A DNA stretch of 64,000 nt from positions 45,903,427 through 45,967,426 of the forward strand of contig OZ024725.1 of NCBI GenBank assembly GCA_964016875.1. The letters run 5' to 3'. Shown here piece by piece: positions 46,814 through 60,589 of this stretch. The translations under genes were made by a program, and so were the position numbers. The first letter of the stretch is position 1, and each line of letters starts with the position of its first letter. Source of the stretch: Fallopia convolvulus (Eukaryota; Streptophyta; Magnoliopsida; Caryophyllales; Polygonaceae). The notes beneath the pieces are model-generated. The model was given only the letters and a program-made list of their open reading frames with translations. It did no database searches and was not told the DNA's origin.

Positions 46814-47104
46814 TTAAGCAAGCTTACCAGTTCTTTCCAGTATCTTGAAAGATCCAACATAGCGAGCATTTACGTTGTCTCGCTTTTCCCAGTGGAATAC
46901 GCCTTTCAAGGCGGATACTAGAACAAAAACGTTGTTCTCTGCAGTGAACTCAACATGCTCTCTAATTAAAACAACACACGATTGTTGTTGCTTTTGAGTA
47001 GTTAACACCCTTGATCGTGTTAATGCAATATCAACTGTTGTTCTCTTGGTCAAATCTGGCCCATGAAGAACCTTGTCAGCATTGTCATTCCAACAATTTG
47101 ACAA
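46814..47104 (-). pseudogene. Gypsy integrase C-terminal fragment
   Basis: The sequence includes VFVLVSALKGVFHWEKRDNV then RYVGSFKILERTGKLA. The chromovirus integrase pattern here is VxLKVSPxKGVxRFGKKGKLSPRYIGPFxIL followed by ERxGxVAY. Several conserved positions are changed and the frame is closed on both sides. It is the only easily recognised part of pol. Confidence 0.75.
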
Positions 47105-50100
47105 CCAACACTTCCAGCCTTACAAAGCCTCAAAAAGAGTCATTTTCTTTATCATGTGATCAAAATTCTTGTGTGTGAAGTCACTCAAACTCAAGCTACC
47201 ATTCCAAATTGTGTGGAATCCAGAATACATGTCCTCGGGAGTTTGAATTTGTTTCTTTGCATTGTTCATCACTTTGATGAGGGAAGCCAACGCTAAAATT
47301 CAATTCACTCCACAAAGTTTGATGTCACTCCTTTCAAAACTTTGGCATGAACCATCCATCTCAATCAGAGATAATAGTCTTTGGAGTTTTATGAAGACGA
47401 AAACTTCATGCATGAACACCTCAACTAACTTTTGTACTCTTTAAGTCATCTTAATTGCATTAAAAAGAACACTTTAGATGAGTTTCTTAACAATCTTCAT
47501 ATGCATCCTTCTTTCATTAAGTCTTGAACGACTAATGACAAGAATCTATTGTAACATCTTCCCACTTCCATTCTGAAATAGGAAGAGACTATAACATTTT
47601 ATCTGGTCTTCTATGCTCAATCAAGACTTCCAGACAAACCAAACATATCAAAACGAACTCGGTGATATTTCGCTTCATGTCGGTCCATCAAAACTTTTAG
47701 CTTAAATCCTTATACCTTTACTTGTTCCAGGATGAACTAATTAAGCAAATAAATATGCTTCCTTTGAAATAAGCTTTCAAAGCTCATCAACAACAGATAT
47801 ACATGAATAGTTTTGAAACCAAGCAATCCATAATCTTGAATAACAATTCCTGGTATCTTACCTTCTTGATCTTCCCCAATGATCTTAAATAATATTACTT
47901 TCCCATATTACTTTTCCTTGATCTGGTCAACAACTTTTGAATAAAATCTTAGGGTATTCACACAACCTTGTTGTCATCCAAACTAAACCTTTAGTCCTTC
48001 TCAAATTAGTTTCTTTACAAGGATTACTTAAGATCCTTACTCAATTTCCTTTTTGAGATAAAATCTCAGTATTACTTTAACCAAGAATATGAGATTTATC
48101 CAACACATGACAAGATACTAATCTATCTTGTCCATCCTTTACATCCTTTTCTCAACAAAACTCAGCTTGGGCATGCTGACATTCAAAAGTAGTTATCTTA
48201 CTCAACTACTTCAAACTAAAATCTTACGCTTTATTATCCCAACATATTGGACAATAATACCTTTGGTCCAATAATTTCCAACAAAATTGTCTCCATTGAC
48301 AATTTTTAGTCTTTTTCATCAAAGAACTGTTTAGACTTTACTTAACATTTTGACTTGTTGAGCAACCTAACTTTTAGGATTAAAAACATATCCTGACGTG
48401 TCCACTCTCTATATCCAACAACTTATCAGGCTGAGATTGAATATCAATACTAATTTACATATCAAAACTCCAAACCTATTGGAGTTCTGCTTAAAGTCCT
48501 CACTTGACCATCTCTTCTCAAAGAGATTTAAATCTTCAAAACAACATGAAAGCAATAGTAACTAATGGACCAAACACTAGTACATCCTTTATTCCAAAGA
48601 AAGGATTACTAGAGTATCATTTCTTAGAGAGGACTCCATTCCAGGAGTTCATATCAACTTACTTCCAAGGACAATGCCGCTAAAAAGGCAATGACTTTCT
48701 TAGGACATGTAGTCAACAAAATGAACTATTAGCAGACTGCTTAGAGAATTCTACTAGTCGTTGACTGAAAACCATCCCAAACTTTTAGAGAAGTACGGAG
48801 TTACTCCATGCTCTTCAGAGACCAATATAGATTTGTAAAGAATCTTACCAAATTTCTTTACTTATAATAGAACTGTTTTGGGAAGTTTGACCATACTCCT
48901 TAAATGGTATAGGGTATCAAGGATGTACTAACTCAAAGGAGTTTTACAAGATACTAGATATTGAAATTTCTATAATGCAAAAGAAAGCTTACATCTTTTC
49001 ATCTCAAAAAACTACACTTGCAAAACCCATATAATTGCAAAACTTATATGATTGCCAAATCATACTAGAAACGTTTTATTCTTTACGACCCAAGTGAAAT
49101 CACCTATCAAATGGTTATTTCCAAATTCCCATCACAACCTTTGTGTAATCATTCCAACCTTGACAAGAAATGTAATTCCTACAAATTTCTTATTTCGAAC
49201 TTAAACCTGAGGAATTATGTGATCTAATTCCACCATGTGATTAGGATGGGGAAATAAAATCAACACAACCCTTTACTGCATTCTCATAGGAATAAGACAT
49301 GTAATCTTGCCTTACCATGTGATCAAGATGGAAGACAAAATACATTCTTACTCACCACCATGAAAACCGTAGAAAATTTTATTCATGAATTCCGTATATC
49401 AAATCAACATTTCTTTAAAAATTCATACCAGAATTCAACAAAGTCGTAAGATTCTTCTCAAAAGTGAAAATCACAAAACAATTTCAAATATCCCTTAAAT
49501 CATAACATCTTGACAGGAACTCGACATAGGTTACTTACATACTTGCTTTAACTTTGAATATTGTGGAAACAAAGATTAGCTACTCTCTTGAGGAATTGGG
49601 CGCGTTAGCCAATGCATCATATAAAATTGCTGACCTTATTTTCATGATGCTACGGATGCTTTGCCCTAGTTTTGTGTTGACATTTGCACCTTAGCTGGCC
49701 TTACCAACTTGGCCAAAGTTTTGAATCAAAATTGAGCCTCAAAGGAGCTAAAATAATCCAATTCACTTCTGAGCCCAAAATTTCCCTTCGAATGTAACAC
49801 TTCATTCCTTCCTCAAGGTAGAACCTGATTACATGCCTCGACTTTTTCTTAATTAGACATACTGCTAGACTCTTCTATAATCCATAGTATTGAGTAATCT
49901 CTGCCTCATTTAACTCGGTCCTAGCTCAACTTAATTTCACAGGTTCAATAAAAGAGTTGATCACTCCAATCCACTTACTTGCAAACCTTAGGGAAAATGT
50001 GATTCCGACATCTTCATACTCATAGCAAAGATTCTTCTTCGATCATTCTCAACTTGTATGCCTCCTTGACATACTACTTTAAAGGTATGCAAATATGATC

Positions 50101-52180
50101 CATTGACAAAAAAAAAATACTTTAATTCATCCATTCACAAAACAACAAGCCTTCTGCAGGTTAATAGTCATTTAAATTCCGATATCCAAGAGTGACTATC
50201 AAACTCTTTTGACGATTTTAAGTACTTTCAATCCTCTTATAACTTAATCTTCTCGATATAAAAAAATGAACTTTCAAACTATGCATCTAGTTCAAAACAT
50301 TCAATCCATATACCTCTCTCTATATAATGAAGGACCTTTAATTTTCAATTTCTTGTAATAGAAGAATGAATGCACATGGCCAAACGAAATATTCTTGAAC
50401 CTATCCCAATTCAACATTGGTAAACAAAATAGACTTCTCCATCATTCTTGTCTTCTTACTTAACCATAAGGAGAAGACATATACCTTTTTATTATCTCAA
50501 GTTCAAACCACATTGCAAAGGAAGAACTTGTGTTTAGGAGATTGGCCAACAACTTAACAGTTTCACCAGTACCGTCTTAGGTATTGGATTTGACTGTTAT
50601 AAAATCTTCAAAACCCAAAACACAAATGGAATTATCCTTTCAGCGATAGAGTCTAAGCCTTATTGACGATAGATGATTGATATTTTTCTCCCAACTGTTT
50701 AAAATATCACAAACGAACATACCAAAATCATTCCTTGAATGATCTTCTCAAAACTGAACTTTATCATTTCTATCCTTGAAGAAACATAAGCCAATATCAT
50801 TGGCGATTTAGAACATCTTATTATTGGTTCCATTACTGGTCAATTATAGACCTCAAGTCTCTTCTCATTATCCCGAGTTGGTTATCATACAACGAAACTC
50901 CAATAACGTGGTCACATAGGTTAATCATCGAAATATCAACAACTCATGTAATCAATTAACACTTATACTAAGTAGTTAATTGAACATACACACATTAACG
51001 ATGAACTTTTACCTGTTCAATCCATTTTGACCAATCAACCTTATTCACAACAACCTTGGTGATTAACCACTTGTGCAACATTTGATCTGAACCAATATTC
51101 TCCCTTTCTTCCTTACTATAACCAAAAGAGATTCCCATTCCATTTAGGATTCTCAATCCTCTTAACTCAAAGGATAACAACATATATGAATATCCGAGTT
51201 TGAACACTATCAGGTTAAAAATTGAATTGTATTTTCCAATAGATTAACAATTCAATTGATCCAACATTTGAGCACTTCAAAGCTGTTTAACTTCCAATTG
51301 AGCAAAGAAAAGTACAGGGGTTATCCATGATTCTATACTATAGAGTCATAAACATAGTTGTTGAAGAAAGTTTCCAAAGATAATCCCTTTCTATTCATGA
51401 TTCCTTTACCTCACTTCATGATCCATACTGATCTTTTAGAATTACTCAAGACTTATAAGATTCACCAAATCTTACCATTGAGAAGTAGAGGTTCCAACTC
51501 CAAACTTCTATTGATACTTGAATTTCAAAATTCAGAAATTCCTATAAGAATATACTCGTGAAAACTCTTAATCTTATGACTTCAATGTCAAAGAAACTTA
51601 CTTTAAAATTTCCTTTTTAAAGACAACACTTGAGCTTTCACATATCAAGAAAAGAAATTAACAATTTCTTTCACATACCTTTGAATCATGATGTTTTTAA
51701 AACAAAATTCATAACTTGAAATCTTCCATCATACGAGCTTAAAATAGGAAACCTTCAAAATAGAAATTCTTTATGAAGTACAATACTTAACTTCAAAATC
51801 TCATTAGAAGTTTCCTAATATGGAACAAGCGACGAGGGTACGCCCAATTCAGACTCTCAAGACAGGATAGGAATTCATTGAGAACTTGGTCTAGAACCGG
51901 GTCAACTTTAGGAATCTTCACCTAATCTTACTTTGGATCTTCTCGGAATCCATTCCCATCTCTAGGGAATCAAATGTCGACTATAGGACCTTTTCCACAT
52001 AAACCATTACAAACTTGTTACCTCGTGTTCTGCAATTCCTTTTTCTCCTTCTATCTCTTCATGAGTCTGACCTCCAATCTTAACCACTTTCCGTAAATGG
52101 TTCTAAGACAACACCAATATAGAATTCTCCATAATTCTATATGGAAGGATGAAAGTCTTAAAGAAGACTTAGAACTTCTA
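47105..52180 (-). other. Decayed gypsy interior (gag-pol region), no usable ORF
   Basis: About 5 kb between the integrase fragment and the primer-binding site. The longest minus-strand frames are 70 codons or less, and no intact protease, RT or RNase H motif could be read by eye. Short similarities to pol are possible but not secure. The minus strand is clearly T-rich and purine-poor in places. Confidence 0.6.
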
Positions 52181-52192
52181 GCTCTGATACCA
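52181..52192 (-). other. Primer-binding site (tRNA-iMet type)
   Basis: TGGTATCAGAGC on the minus strand, four bases inside the 5' LTR. This is the standard initiator-methionine tRNA primer-binding site of plant LTR retrotransposons. Confidence 0.9.
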
Positions 52193-52196
52193 CTTC

Positions 52197-55169
52197 TGTA
52201 ACACCCCCTTTCTACCCTAGAGGTATTACCGTCAGTAACCCGATTAAGACTAAACCGAAGCTACCCAACGCTTTAAACTCACTGAACAAACTAAAAATCC
52301 AAAAGTTGGATTCATTTAAATCATAACCAGAAAATAATAAAATGTTGCAAAAGAACTTAATCTTTATTACTTCAACCTTACAAAGTTTAAGAAGACATTA
52401 CAGCGGAATAAATACAAATGGTCTTAAAACAGCATTAGCTTTTATGACAAGATGATAAAACAATCTTCTATCTGAACAAAACCTTTAGTATGTAAACTCT
52501 TAGCTTCTTCTTTCCTAACATAACTTTATAGTGGCCCATCCAAAACTTCGCTCAAATACAACTTCTGGAAACTTTTTTCAACTTCTCGATCCACTTCTCA
52601 AATCAACTTCCAAGAAATACCTGATATGTTGTATACAACGGTGGACACCAGCCGACCATGCAATTGAATAAGGTGATCGCCTGATCGGGTTAGTCTAATG
52701 AAAGACTAAGCAAGTGGACAAAATGATCGGTTCTTATGGTAGTGACTAAACATATTGGCATCGTAATCCGAATGACAACCGGTCGATGATCCAACAGTTA
52801 GCAGTCCCATAGAGGATAAGAATGAGGCATGCATAATCAAGAGATAGGATACCACAACTAGTGGTTCCTTTACGAAACATGAACAATTGTTGGGAACTCA
52901 TGTTTATCACGTAACATTTTGAAAAGCAAGAATGGCTTTCCGACTGGATGAACCATTCAGGTATATTAATGTGCCTAACACACTTATCTTATATTACTTT
53001 CAAAACTTTTCACAAACAAGTTGGTGGCTTTTAATCGGCTCGAACTACTGCCGAAATATTTTGGTATTGTAGAGATCATCGGAGTATTTCATCCATGGTC
53101 ATCTACCCTGTACCAAGATCACATGACTTAATCTATCCTTGATCTTTCATTTGCATATGGTGATGTAGAGATCAGAGAGGCCTATTACCCTGTCATCTAC
53201 CCTGCACCGTGCCAAACTTGCACTTAGCTAGAGTGCGCATCACCCCTCTCACACGAAGAGCAGGGGAAGAGCCATGACCCACCATTAGGATTAGGGGCCT
53301 AATGTAATCTTTTTAAAGAGAGGATATGGAACCACGTTCCCCTCCCTGAAACTACCTTAATTCGACTACAATGTCTCACCGTGAGACAATATACAAGGTC
53401 ACACATAACGGACCTAAATCCAGTTCTATCGCAAAACTGAATAAACAACATGGTCATTATTTCTAACAAATATAACAACCTATCATATTTTATTAAGCAC
53501 ACAAGTTGTTCACAACACAAATATTAAATGGGATTCAATTCCTCATTTAATAACAATAATGCAAGAGAGAACCGCCCACTTGCCTTAGAAGGCGTGCTCA
53601 ACGTCCTTAGCAATTCAACAGTAATCTTTATCACCCTTCTGCCAACTATAACAAAGATTTCTCAACAACGAGCTCATGGATACACTTCTTAGTTGTATTC
53701 TCAACTCCTACAACTTTCTAATCGATAAACGATTTGATTTCCGAATATCGATTTATAATAATCCTTAGTTATCATGCTTTAAGGAGTCATCTTGGCGAAA
53801 TTATAACTAATTATCCGCTTCACTTTTGAAATAATTTTCTAAATAAATTTTTTTCATTAGCAACACTTCTTAAAGGTGACCAAATCTCGGATCATTCTGA
53901 TTAACAACGAATCTTGAGTAATTATCTGAAGTCCTTTACCTACCAATCTGTATCAAAACTTGTATTCGCTATAACTGAAGATCCGGACGTCCGTTTCCTG
54001 AGCGGTTTGAACCTGTGGGACCGTATCAACTTCTAGATTATAAAAAACATAAATTTAATTAGCAAAGCGGAACCGAAAGGTCCTTATGGTGGCTCCGCAA
54101 CCAACCCGCTAATTAATTTCGATCGTAATTACCTTCACTTGAGCCCATGGCTCGTTCGGCTCGATAGTGGCTCGATCCCCGAGCCCAAGGGTGGTTGGGT
54201 GTCGCCCAGCGGTGGCCCTCGCGGTGGGTGGTCCAGCTGTGGCTAAAGTAGTGGTCGACGACGGCCCGAAAGACTCGTCGGAGTCTACATATCACGAGAG
54301 GGCGAGCGAGCTCCCATGAGTCGACGCAGCAAGGTTGGGCCCGGATGAGCTCACCTTGGCTCGAGCTATGGTGGTCCGATGAGGCACCTACTGTGGCTGG
54401 CCCAGACGGAGTGAACTCCGGCGACGACGCACGACGAGGCCAAGGAGATAGCCGGTGGTAATGATTCGAATTCCTTCTTCCCGAGTCCGGCTCTGTCCTG
54501 GTTTTTGCATTGGTTCTGGTTTTTAACCAGCAGCCACGCTCAAAAATTCATAGAAAGGAAGAAGATGAGGTGTAGGAGGAGGTATGGAGGTGGCAAGGGA
54601 AGGAGAAGGTATTCGGCGGTGAAGAATGGCATTCACTGAGTCCGTCGTTCTCTCGCCCACTCCCTTCCTCTATTTCAATTTACAAAAGTCCGAGTTTCAT
54701 CCTCATCCCATCACTCCTGCCTTCCTTATTAAGGCAAAGAAGATATGCTTTTAAAACTCAAAACCCGTCTCGAAACGGGACTCGCGTTAAAGCGGTAAAA
54801 TTATGTACCTCGGGTGGAAAAACATACTAAATACAAAACGTCTCGTAAATTATGTAGACCAATAAAATCAATTTGTCATGATTTTATCTTGCTACCTTTA
54901 ATTTTTAAGGCTTCTGTTTCGTATTTTAAAACCTTACAGTACATAATTAAAAAGACGGCTTATCCAATAAATATTCTTTTTCTACTGAAAATTTCTAGAA
55001 TTTACACCGATCCATAAAATCATTTCTTTGTGATTTTAGGATATCACCAAAAAATTTCTAGGATTTAATCTTCAACAAAAATATCGGATTAAGAGTTAAA
55101 ATGGACCAAGAGGTTAAAACGATATCCGAGAAAAATTCAAAAATATCCTTAAAAACCACAGTTATTACA
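52197..55169 (-). repeat. 5' LTR of the gypsy element
   Basis: About 2973 bp, the partner of 43408-46363. On the coding strand it starts TGTAATAACTGTGG and ends GGGGGTGTTACA. The GC-rich patch at 54100-54480 corresponds to 45300-45660. Confidence 0.93.
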
Positions 55170-57360
55170 AAGGCATACTTTTATGCATCAATTTCAGCCC
55201 TTCACCCCCTTCACTCCAAACACAAAGTATATATATTTGTTTGGGTAGGTTAATAAGATGTGTTGTCACTATACTGCAATTGGTATTCCGCAACCTCTTA
55301 TGTTGTGTTTGAGACTTTGAGTTCGAATCCTGTGGGTAACAGGCGGCACACACTCCTAATTTTTTTTTCATACACTGACTTAGATAATTACTTTTATTAG
55401 AAATTTCCATACAGTGAATTTGTTTTCATTTATTCATGTTTAAGTTTAGGATATAATTAGATATTGTATTATTAAAATATATAATTAGTTTTATTAGAAA
55501 TATTTTAAAGTAATAATTTATCAAAATAAAATTAGTTTCTTACTTTTTTTTAGATATTTTAAATTAGAAATTTGATAAACTAGTCACTTTATAAAATATA
55601 ACTCATTACTTAATATAAGTGGAAACAAGAAAAGATAATTAGGATTAAAATTTTGAAAAAAATTATAAATAAAATTAAAAAAATACAATTTGTTCAAATT
55701 ATCTATACATAAAATAAGAACTCATTCATAATTAATTTTGTTTCTAGATTAAGTATTTATTTTTTTATAGGGTTTATAGAAATACTATAATTTTATTACG
55801 TTTACGCAGCACTACACGTTATCGCAACTAAATCCGCCCCTCCTTCCGAAAATTTCTAGCTCCGCCACTTGATTTCACCTTGGATGTACATCAAAAGTAA
55901 CTCTATATGCATCAAAAACTAATTGTTTGTGCATCAATGTACATACAATAAGGCACCCGTTTTCGTGCTATATTAATGCACATACAAGTGATTTTGATGC
56001 ACAAACGCATATGTAAGATGCGAATTTTGAATTTTTGATGCACAATCTTTTAGTTTTGACGCACATTCAGGGTGATTTCAGGCGGATCTTATTATGACTT
56101 CATAAATCTTTAATCAAGCTTATGCTAAAAAAATAAAGTCGATATCATATGTTCGGTAGTAGGAGTTGATGATGTTTAGTGTAACTTATGGGAGTTTAAA
56201 TTTCACCCAAAATTTTTTAATCTACCCCTCTCAACCTTGTCCGGCCTTATGGAATTTAATTCAATTTTGGAAAATCTAAAACGTTGATATTTCAACACTT
56301 CAAAGATCTTCTTTTCTTTATAAATTTATAAATGTATTATTATTTTTTATAATTTTACATCCATCTTTTATAAAATCAGTCTCGATCAGTATTGTCTACC
56401 AAACATTTAAATATTTTTTTATAAAAATAAGTTAATAATTTAAACTCCTAAAATAAACTTGTAAAATTAACATCAACTACTAAATGTATCAACATCAACT
56501 CATATCAGGTTTGAAGTGTCGAACAAACCCTCAACCAATTTTGATGTACAAACAAACAAAATACACTATTTAGGTATTTTTATTTTTAATGCACATAGGA
56601 CATAAATATTTAATGTGGACTAATATTAATGCACAAACACGTATCTAAGATGCCAGTTTTGACATTCGACCCTTTTTGATGCACTTATAACTAGTTTTGG
56701 TGCACAAAAATTAATGATGTACAAAAATCCATATGCACATCGTGTGTGTGCCCTATATTCGTTTTTTAAAATATATACGAATAATACGACAAAAATTCAT
56801 TTGTGTCGTATTTTTCCCATTTTAAGTGAAATGATTCGCGCTCTTAATTTCTCCCCATTCAACGATTACCGTTCATTCGTAATTCAGACATGGACGTCCA
56901 TTCACACCTGAACCAAATTCATATCAATATTCAAAATATATATATCTTCTAAACCTGAATTAGTTAGGGGTAGTATTGGCATTAAGTTTTATTATTTCCG
57001 TTACTATATTTTTAATTAAAGTTTTTTATATTAATTTTTTGTCCATGAGTATGATATGTAATATATATATATATATATATATATCTTCTAAACTTAAAAC
57101 AATTTTCGTACTTTTTATTTTAATTTTCTATTCATTAGTATGACAAATACAAAACAGATTTATATTTATAAATATGACAAATGTAAAATAGTAGTTTTAA
57201 TATCTCAATATCATACTTACGAATTTATGATATAAAATTTTTATATATACGTATAAAAAATATAAAATAAAATTTCTAATCTATCGGTCACCAAAATTTT
57301 AATTAATATTCTCATCAACATATTTTTTAATCATGAATTTCTAAAAAAAAACTTATATAT
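55170..57360. repeat. AT-rich repeat DNA with GATGCACA motifs, right of the gypsy element
   Basis: Continues the left flank across the gypsy insertion. 55870-56080 and 56530-56740 contain repeated TGATGCACA, AATGCACATA and GATGTACA motifs; 55887-55925 matches 43170-43215. GTTCGAATCCTG near 55325 resembles a tRNA B box. AGTGGCGGAGC (minus strand, near 55863) is a common plant transposon-end motif. A TA dinucleotide run lies at about 57060-57084. No gene. Confidence 0.5.
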
Positions 57361-58680
57361 ACTAATAGGATTTGGATAACGTTTACTCGTGGAAAAAGCG
57401 AGAACATATTTTAGATGTTTATTTCAATTTAATCTTACCATCGATCTACAGTCAATGTTTTCATGCCTTCTCTTTGTATGATTTTCGTTCCATGTTTCTC
57501 TTTCCCATTTTCTCTAGACTCAAATCTCACTTCTACCACTCTTTCAAACGCCCTTCTAATCTCCTTTCTAATCCCTTCCTCTCCTTCCTCCACCAGCTCT
57601 CCACACTTCCTCCCCGCCTATGTCTCCATCCCGTCGCTCACTCCTCCGAATTCAAGTGGACCAAAAACGGTAATTGCACGTCTTTTACGCCACCGCAGTC
57701 ACCACCGTACATTGTGAGAAAATCTACAACTCCACCTCCTCCGACAATGAGGGCTCTTCATTTACATATTCCTCCAATGAAGGTAAAGCTATTTATATAG
57801 GGCCTACCTATTGGATTATCCAAAAAAAAGATTTAATTATAAAGCTTCAAAGCCCATGTCTATGGTTAGGCTTCAAACACTTAACCTCTTCTCCTCTTCT
57901 TCTCTTTTTATAAGCTCCTCTTATCCTCTCCTTCCACCAATTTTTCAATGTTGGACAAAAAACCTTGTGATCGGGTCGGGTCAGGTGAGGCCATAACACC
58001 CGCTCCATCACCCGATCACCCGAAACCCGTTTTCATCCGTTTTTAATCGGTTTTTTCAGGTCGGTTTTTCGGGTACCAATCGGATGTAGGTGAAATTGCC
58101 AAGCCTAAGATTAAGGTTAAAATTTCTAGGCATGCATAGATTTAGGTAGAGGCTAGAAATGGACTAGACTTGTGCTTAAGATGTCATGGAACCACCTGGT
58201 TCAGACCATGACTCAACACTTGAGTCGCTTGATCAATCCATGATCAAGTATGGCTCTTTTGTGTGTTGTTTGGTTGAATTATACCGGTTTTGTGTGCAAC
58301 CTGAGACATGAGAATTCTTGATGTCTCAACAATTTCAATTTTAGGACATTTGTTATAATGTTTTATTGAGACTGTGGACTTGGCTGGTGCTTTTAGCCAA
58401 ACCATCTTGAATGTTGCTTGTAATTACATCAAGTGCAAGGGTTGCAACCCAATATGCTAATAGGTACAAGACCAGACAAAGAATCAAAACCAAATCCAAC
58501 TTGTACACTTTCTATGTTTACTTGATAAGATCAGTGCTATTGGCAATCAAAGGCTGAAGATGACTCGTGCTTTCAACTACCATATCTTCCATAATGCTAA
58601 TTGTCAATTTGATAATATTTCTAAATTTTTGAGTCACGTATACTAGTAAGGTTTAATGGGAATATGAGAGAAATAGAATC
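57361..58680. other. Unassigned region with possible gene fragments
   Basis: Several overlapping short plus-strand frames (57372-57913) are Ser/Pro-rich, with text such as HSSEFKWTKNGNC in one frame and ATAVTTVHCEKIYN in another. That is compatible with a frameshifted exon of an unknown gene, but I do not recognise it. 57990-58090 has CCCGATCACCCGAAACCCG-like low complexity. The rest is unassigned. Confidence 0.3.
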
Positions 58681-59189
58681 CAAAAGCAGCCTCGCAAGCA
58701 ATCCTCACCAACGGAGCACAATAATAGTCACGAATCCTCTTCCGGAACTCCTAAAAATGACGTGTGCTTGGTGATCTCGGCTCAAATCTTACCATCGAAA
58801 GCATCCTCATGTAGCAAACTCTGTACCAGAGACATCCTCCTCTAGTCTAGTGCCTGAATAGAATCTAAAGCAGATGACACTCTCATGGGATTAGTACTCG
58901 AGGCTCTAGTGAAGTTTGCCACCTCTGTCTTCCTAAACATCGTTAGCCACTTGTCAGGTTGGGGCTCGCGGTATTATCTCATCGAATTTACCCCGCGGTT
59001 AGTTATCGTTGGTCCCTGCACTCTAGATAGTTCTCTTAATTGAGCAACTACAACAGAATTTGGGCTTGGTGCCCTAGTCTTAGACATCTGACGTCGAGCA
59101 ACAACGTTGTGGTCAGGCACAACTCTCGAGCCTAATAGATAAGGCAACAACACTCGAACTACGACATCCACCTTTGGTGACAACCTGAC

Positions 59190-59241
<52 letters not shown>

Positions 59242-60211
59242 GATGATGATGATGATTTACAACAATAAACAAACAAGGCACACAACTTAAGATAGGAGGC
59301 ACCGAAAGGTGGCTCCCCGAAAGCTAACTGCTCACATACAAATTAGTGGTCATCGAGACCTGATTCCAATTACAGGGCAATGAAGGGTAAACCATAATTT
59401 CCAACGGGGTGAATTACAAGCTTTACAACACAAAACCCTAATCCCTATATAATAATAATAGTGACTTACTTGATTACAACAAGCCGAATTACAATGAGGA
59501 TGTAACGCGACTTACTTGACTGTTACCCGAGAGTAGGTTGGATAGGGAGAGTCAATTCCCACAGACGGCGCCGGTGATGAAACCCGAATATAGTAGCGCT
59601 AAATACGAGATTTTATTAAATACTAACTCTCGGGTTTTGTACAACCAAATGTTTTTGTACATAGATTATAACGTAAATAGTGCGATCTCACTCGGAGATC
59701 AAACACATTGAATCTAGGTACAAAAAAAGATCCCCACGCGAAGAGGTTTTTTTCGTTCTTTTATTATGTTCGCTTATCCCCTTATTTATAATGTTGGGGA
59801 GCTACATGCTTACGCCTTAGACTTTCGATGTGGGACGACACCCAAACTGGAATTTCTCCAAGTGAAGTTACGGACAAGTTGTGCACATACATACGGGTGA
59901 GAGTAGCCGACATGCATACATATAGGCCTACGTGGACATGTTCATGCACTAGAAAGATGTTTGCAGTTAGATTTTTCTATTGGGCTTTAGTCCATGTAGA
60001 TGACATGTTTGGGCCACATACATATTGTTGCCTAATGAGCCAAGCCCACATCTCTAGCCTTCATGCCAAATACTTATTTGATCTTTTAATACCCACTTCA
60101 CTCATAGTATGCCTAAATTGATGTATGTTAAAACGATAATAAATAGTGTGCTCTATGTTTTCCCCCCTTAATTTCTTAGCGATTATCCAACGTTTATTTC
60201 GCGCACCATCA
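58680..60211 (-). mobile_element. Fragment of an LTR retrotransposon: candidate LTR, PBS and start of interior
   Basis: 59575-60211 begins TGATGAAACCCG and ends CGCGCACCATCA (TGATG/CATCA ends). Read on the minus strand it is followed at once by CCGGCGCCGTCTGTGGGAA, which resembles the primer-binding sites of Ty3/gypsy Tat/Athila-type elements. The minus-strand interior (58974-59285) holds a short frame starting with a polyserine/threonine microsatellite. No second LTR or RT is present. ACGGTGTC-like target duplications were not found. Confidence 0.45.
59188..59256 (+). repeat. (GTT)n(GAT)n microsatellite
   Basis: An uninterrupted run of about 17 GTT units passing into GAT units. On the minus strand it reads as Ser and Thr codons in one frame. 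No function inferred. Confidence 0.95.
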
Positions 60212-60234
60212 ATTATTTTTTTAACAAATTTCAT

Positions 60235-60440
60235 GTTCATTGGCTTTTATACAATGCCTTCGAGATGGATATAACCTCTATATCAATTTTGGTGCATTCT
60301 AACTAAATTCAATTATCATTGTCACATTGCTAGATTTTAGTTTTGCTTGGGTCTTCCAGGCAATATGATAATACTCGGGCCTTCTTCATATACCCTTTTG
60401 ATTTTATATCAGGGTAACATTGTGTTGTTGTTCACATGGG
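60235..60440 (-). repeat. SINE-like repeat, copy 4, reverse orientation
   Basis: Matches the shared block seen at 23180, 28955 and 34105: TTCATTGGCTTTTATACAATG, then ATATCAATTTTGGTGCATTC, ATTATCATTGTCACAT and TTGCTTGGGTCTTCCAGGC. The Au-like head is degraded, ending near ATTGTGTTGTTG. Confidence 0.72.
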
Positions 60441-60589
60441 GGCATGGTGGGGGCGGGGAATGCATTCCGTATCGGGTTGTTAACGGGTCCCGTTTATTAT
60501 AAAAAAAATATTTTAAACTAGATATAAATATTTTCTAATTTTTTTAAATATCTACCCTCGTACAACTATAAAGCAAAAACCAAGAGAGA

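Larger units (their letters stand above)
43408..55169 (-). mobile_element. Ty3/gypsy chromovirus-type LTR retrotransposon, 11.8 kb
   Basis: Two direct LTRs (43408-46363 and 52197-55169) begin TGTAACACCCCC and end GTTATTACA on the plus strand. They flank a 5.8-kb interior. The element is in minus orientation: next to the right LTR is a primer-binding site, and next to the left LTR a polypurine tract preceded by the peptide FEDETIFKGG, a typical chromovirus integrase C-terminus. The target duplication is AAGGT (43403-43407) versus AAGGC (55170-55174), one mismatch. The interior has no long ORF. Confidence 0.92.

Noticed and set aside
55300..55345. tRNA gene suggested by GAGTTCGAATCCTG
   Set aside because: Only a B-box-like motif is visible. 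No acceptor stem or anticodon arm can be paired.
57058..57086. TA run as a functional site
   Set aside because: A plain dinucleotide microsatellite in AT-rich DNA.
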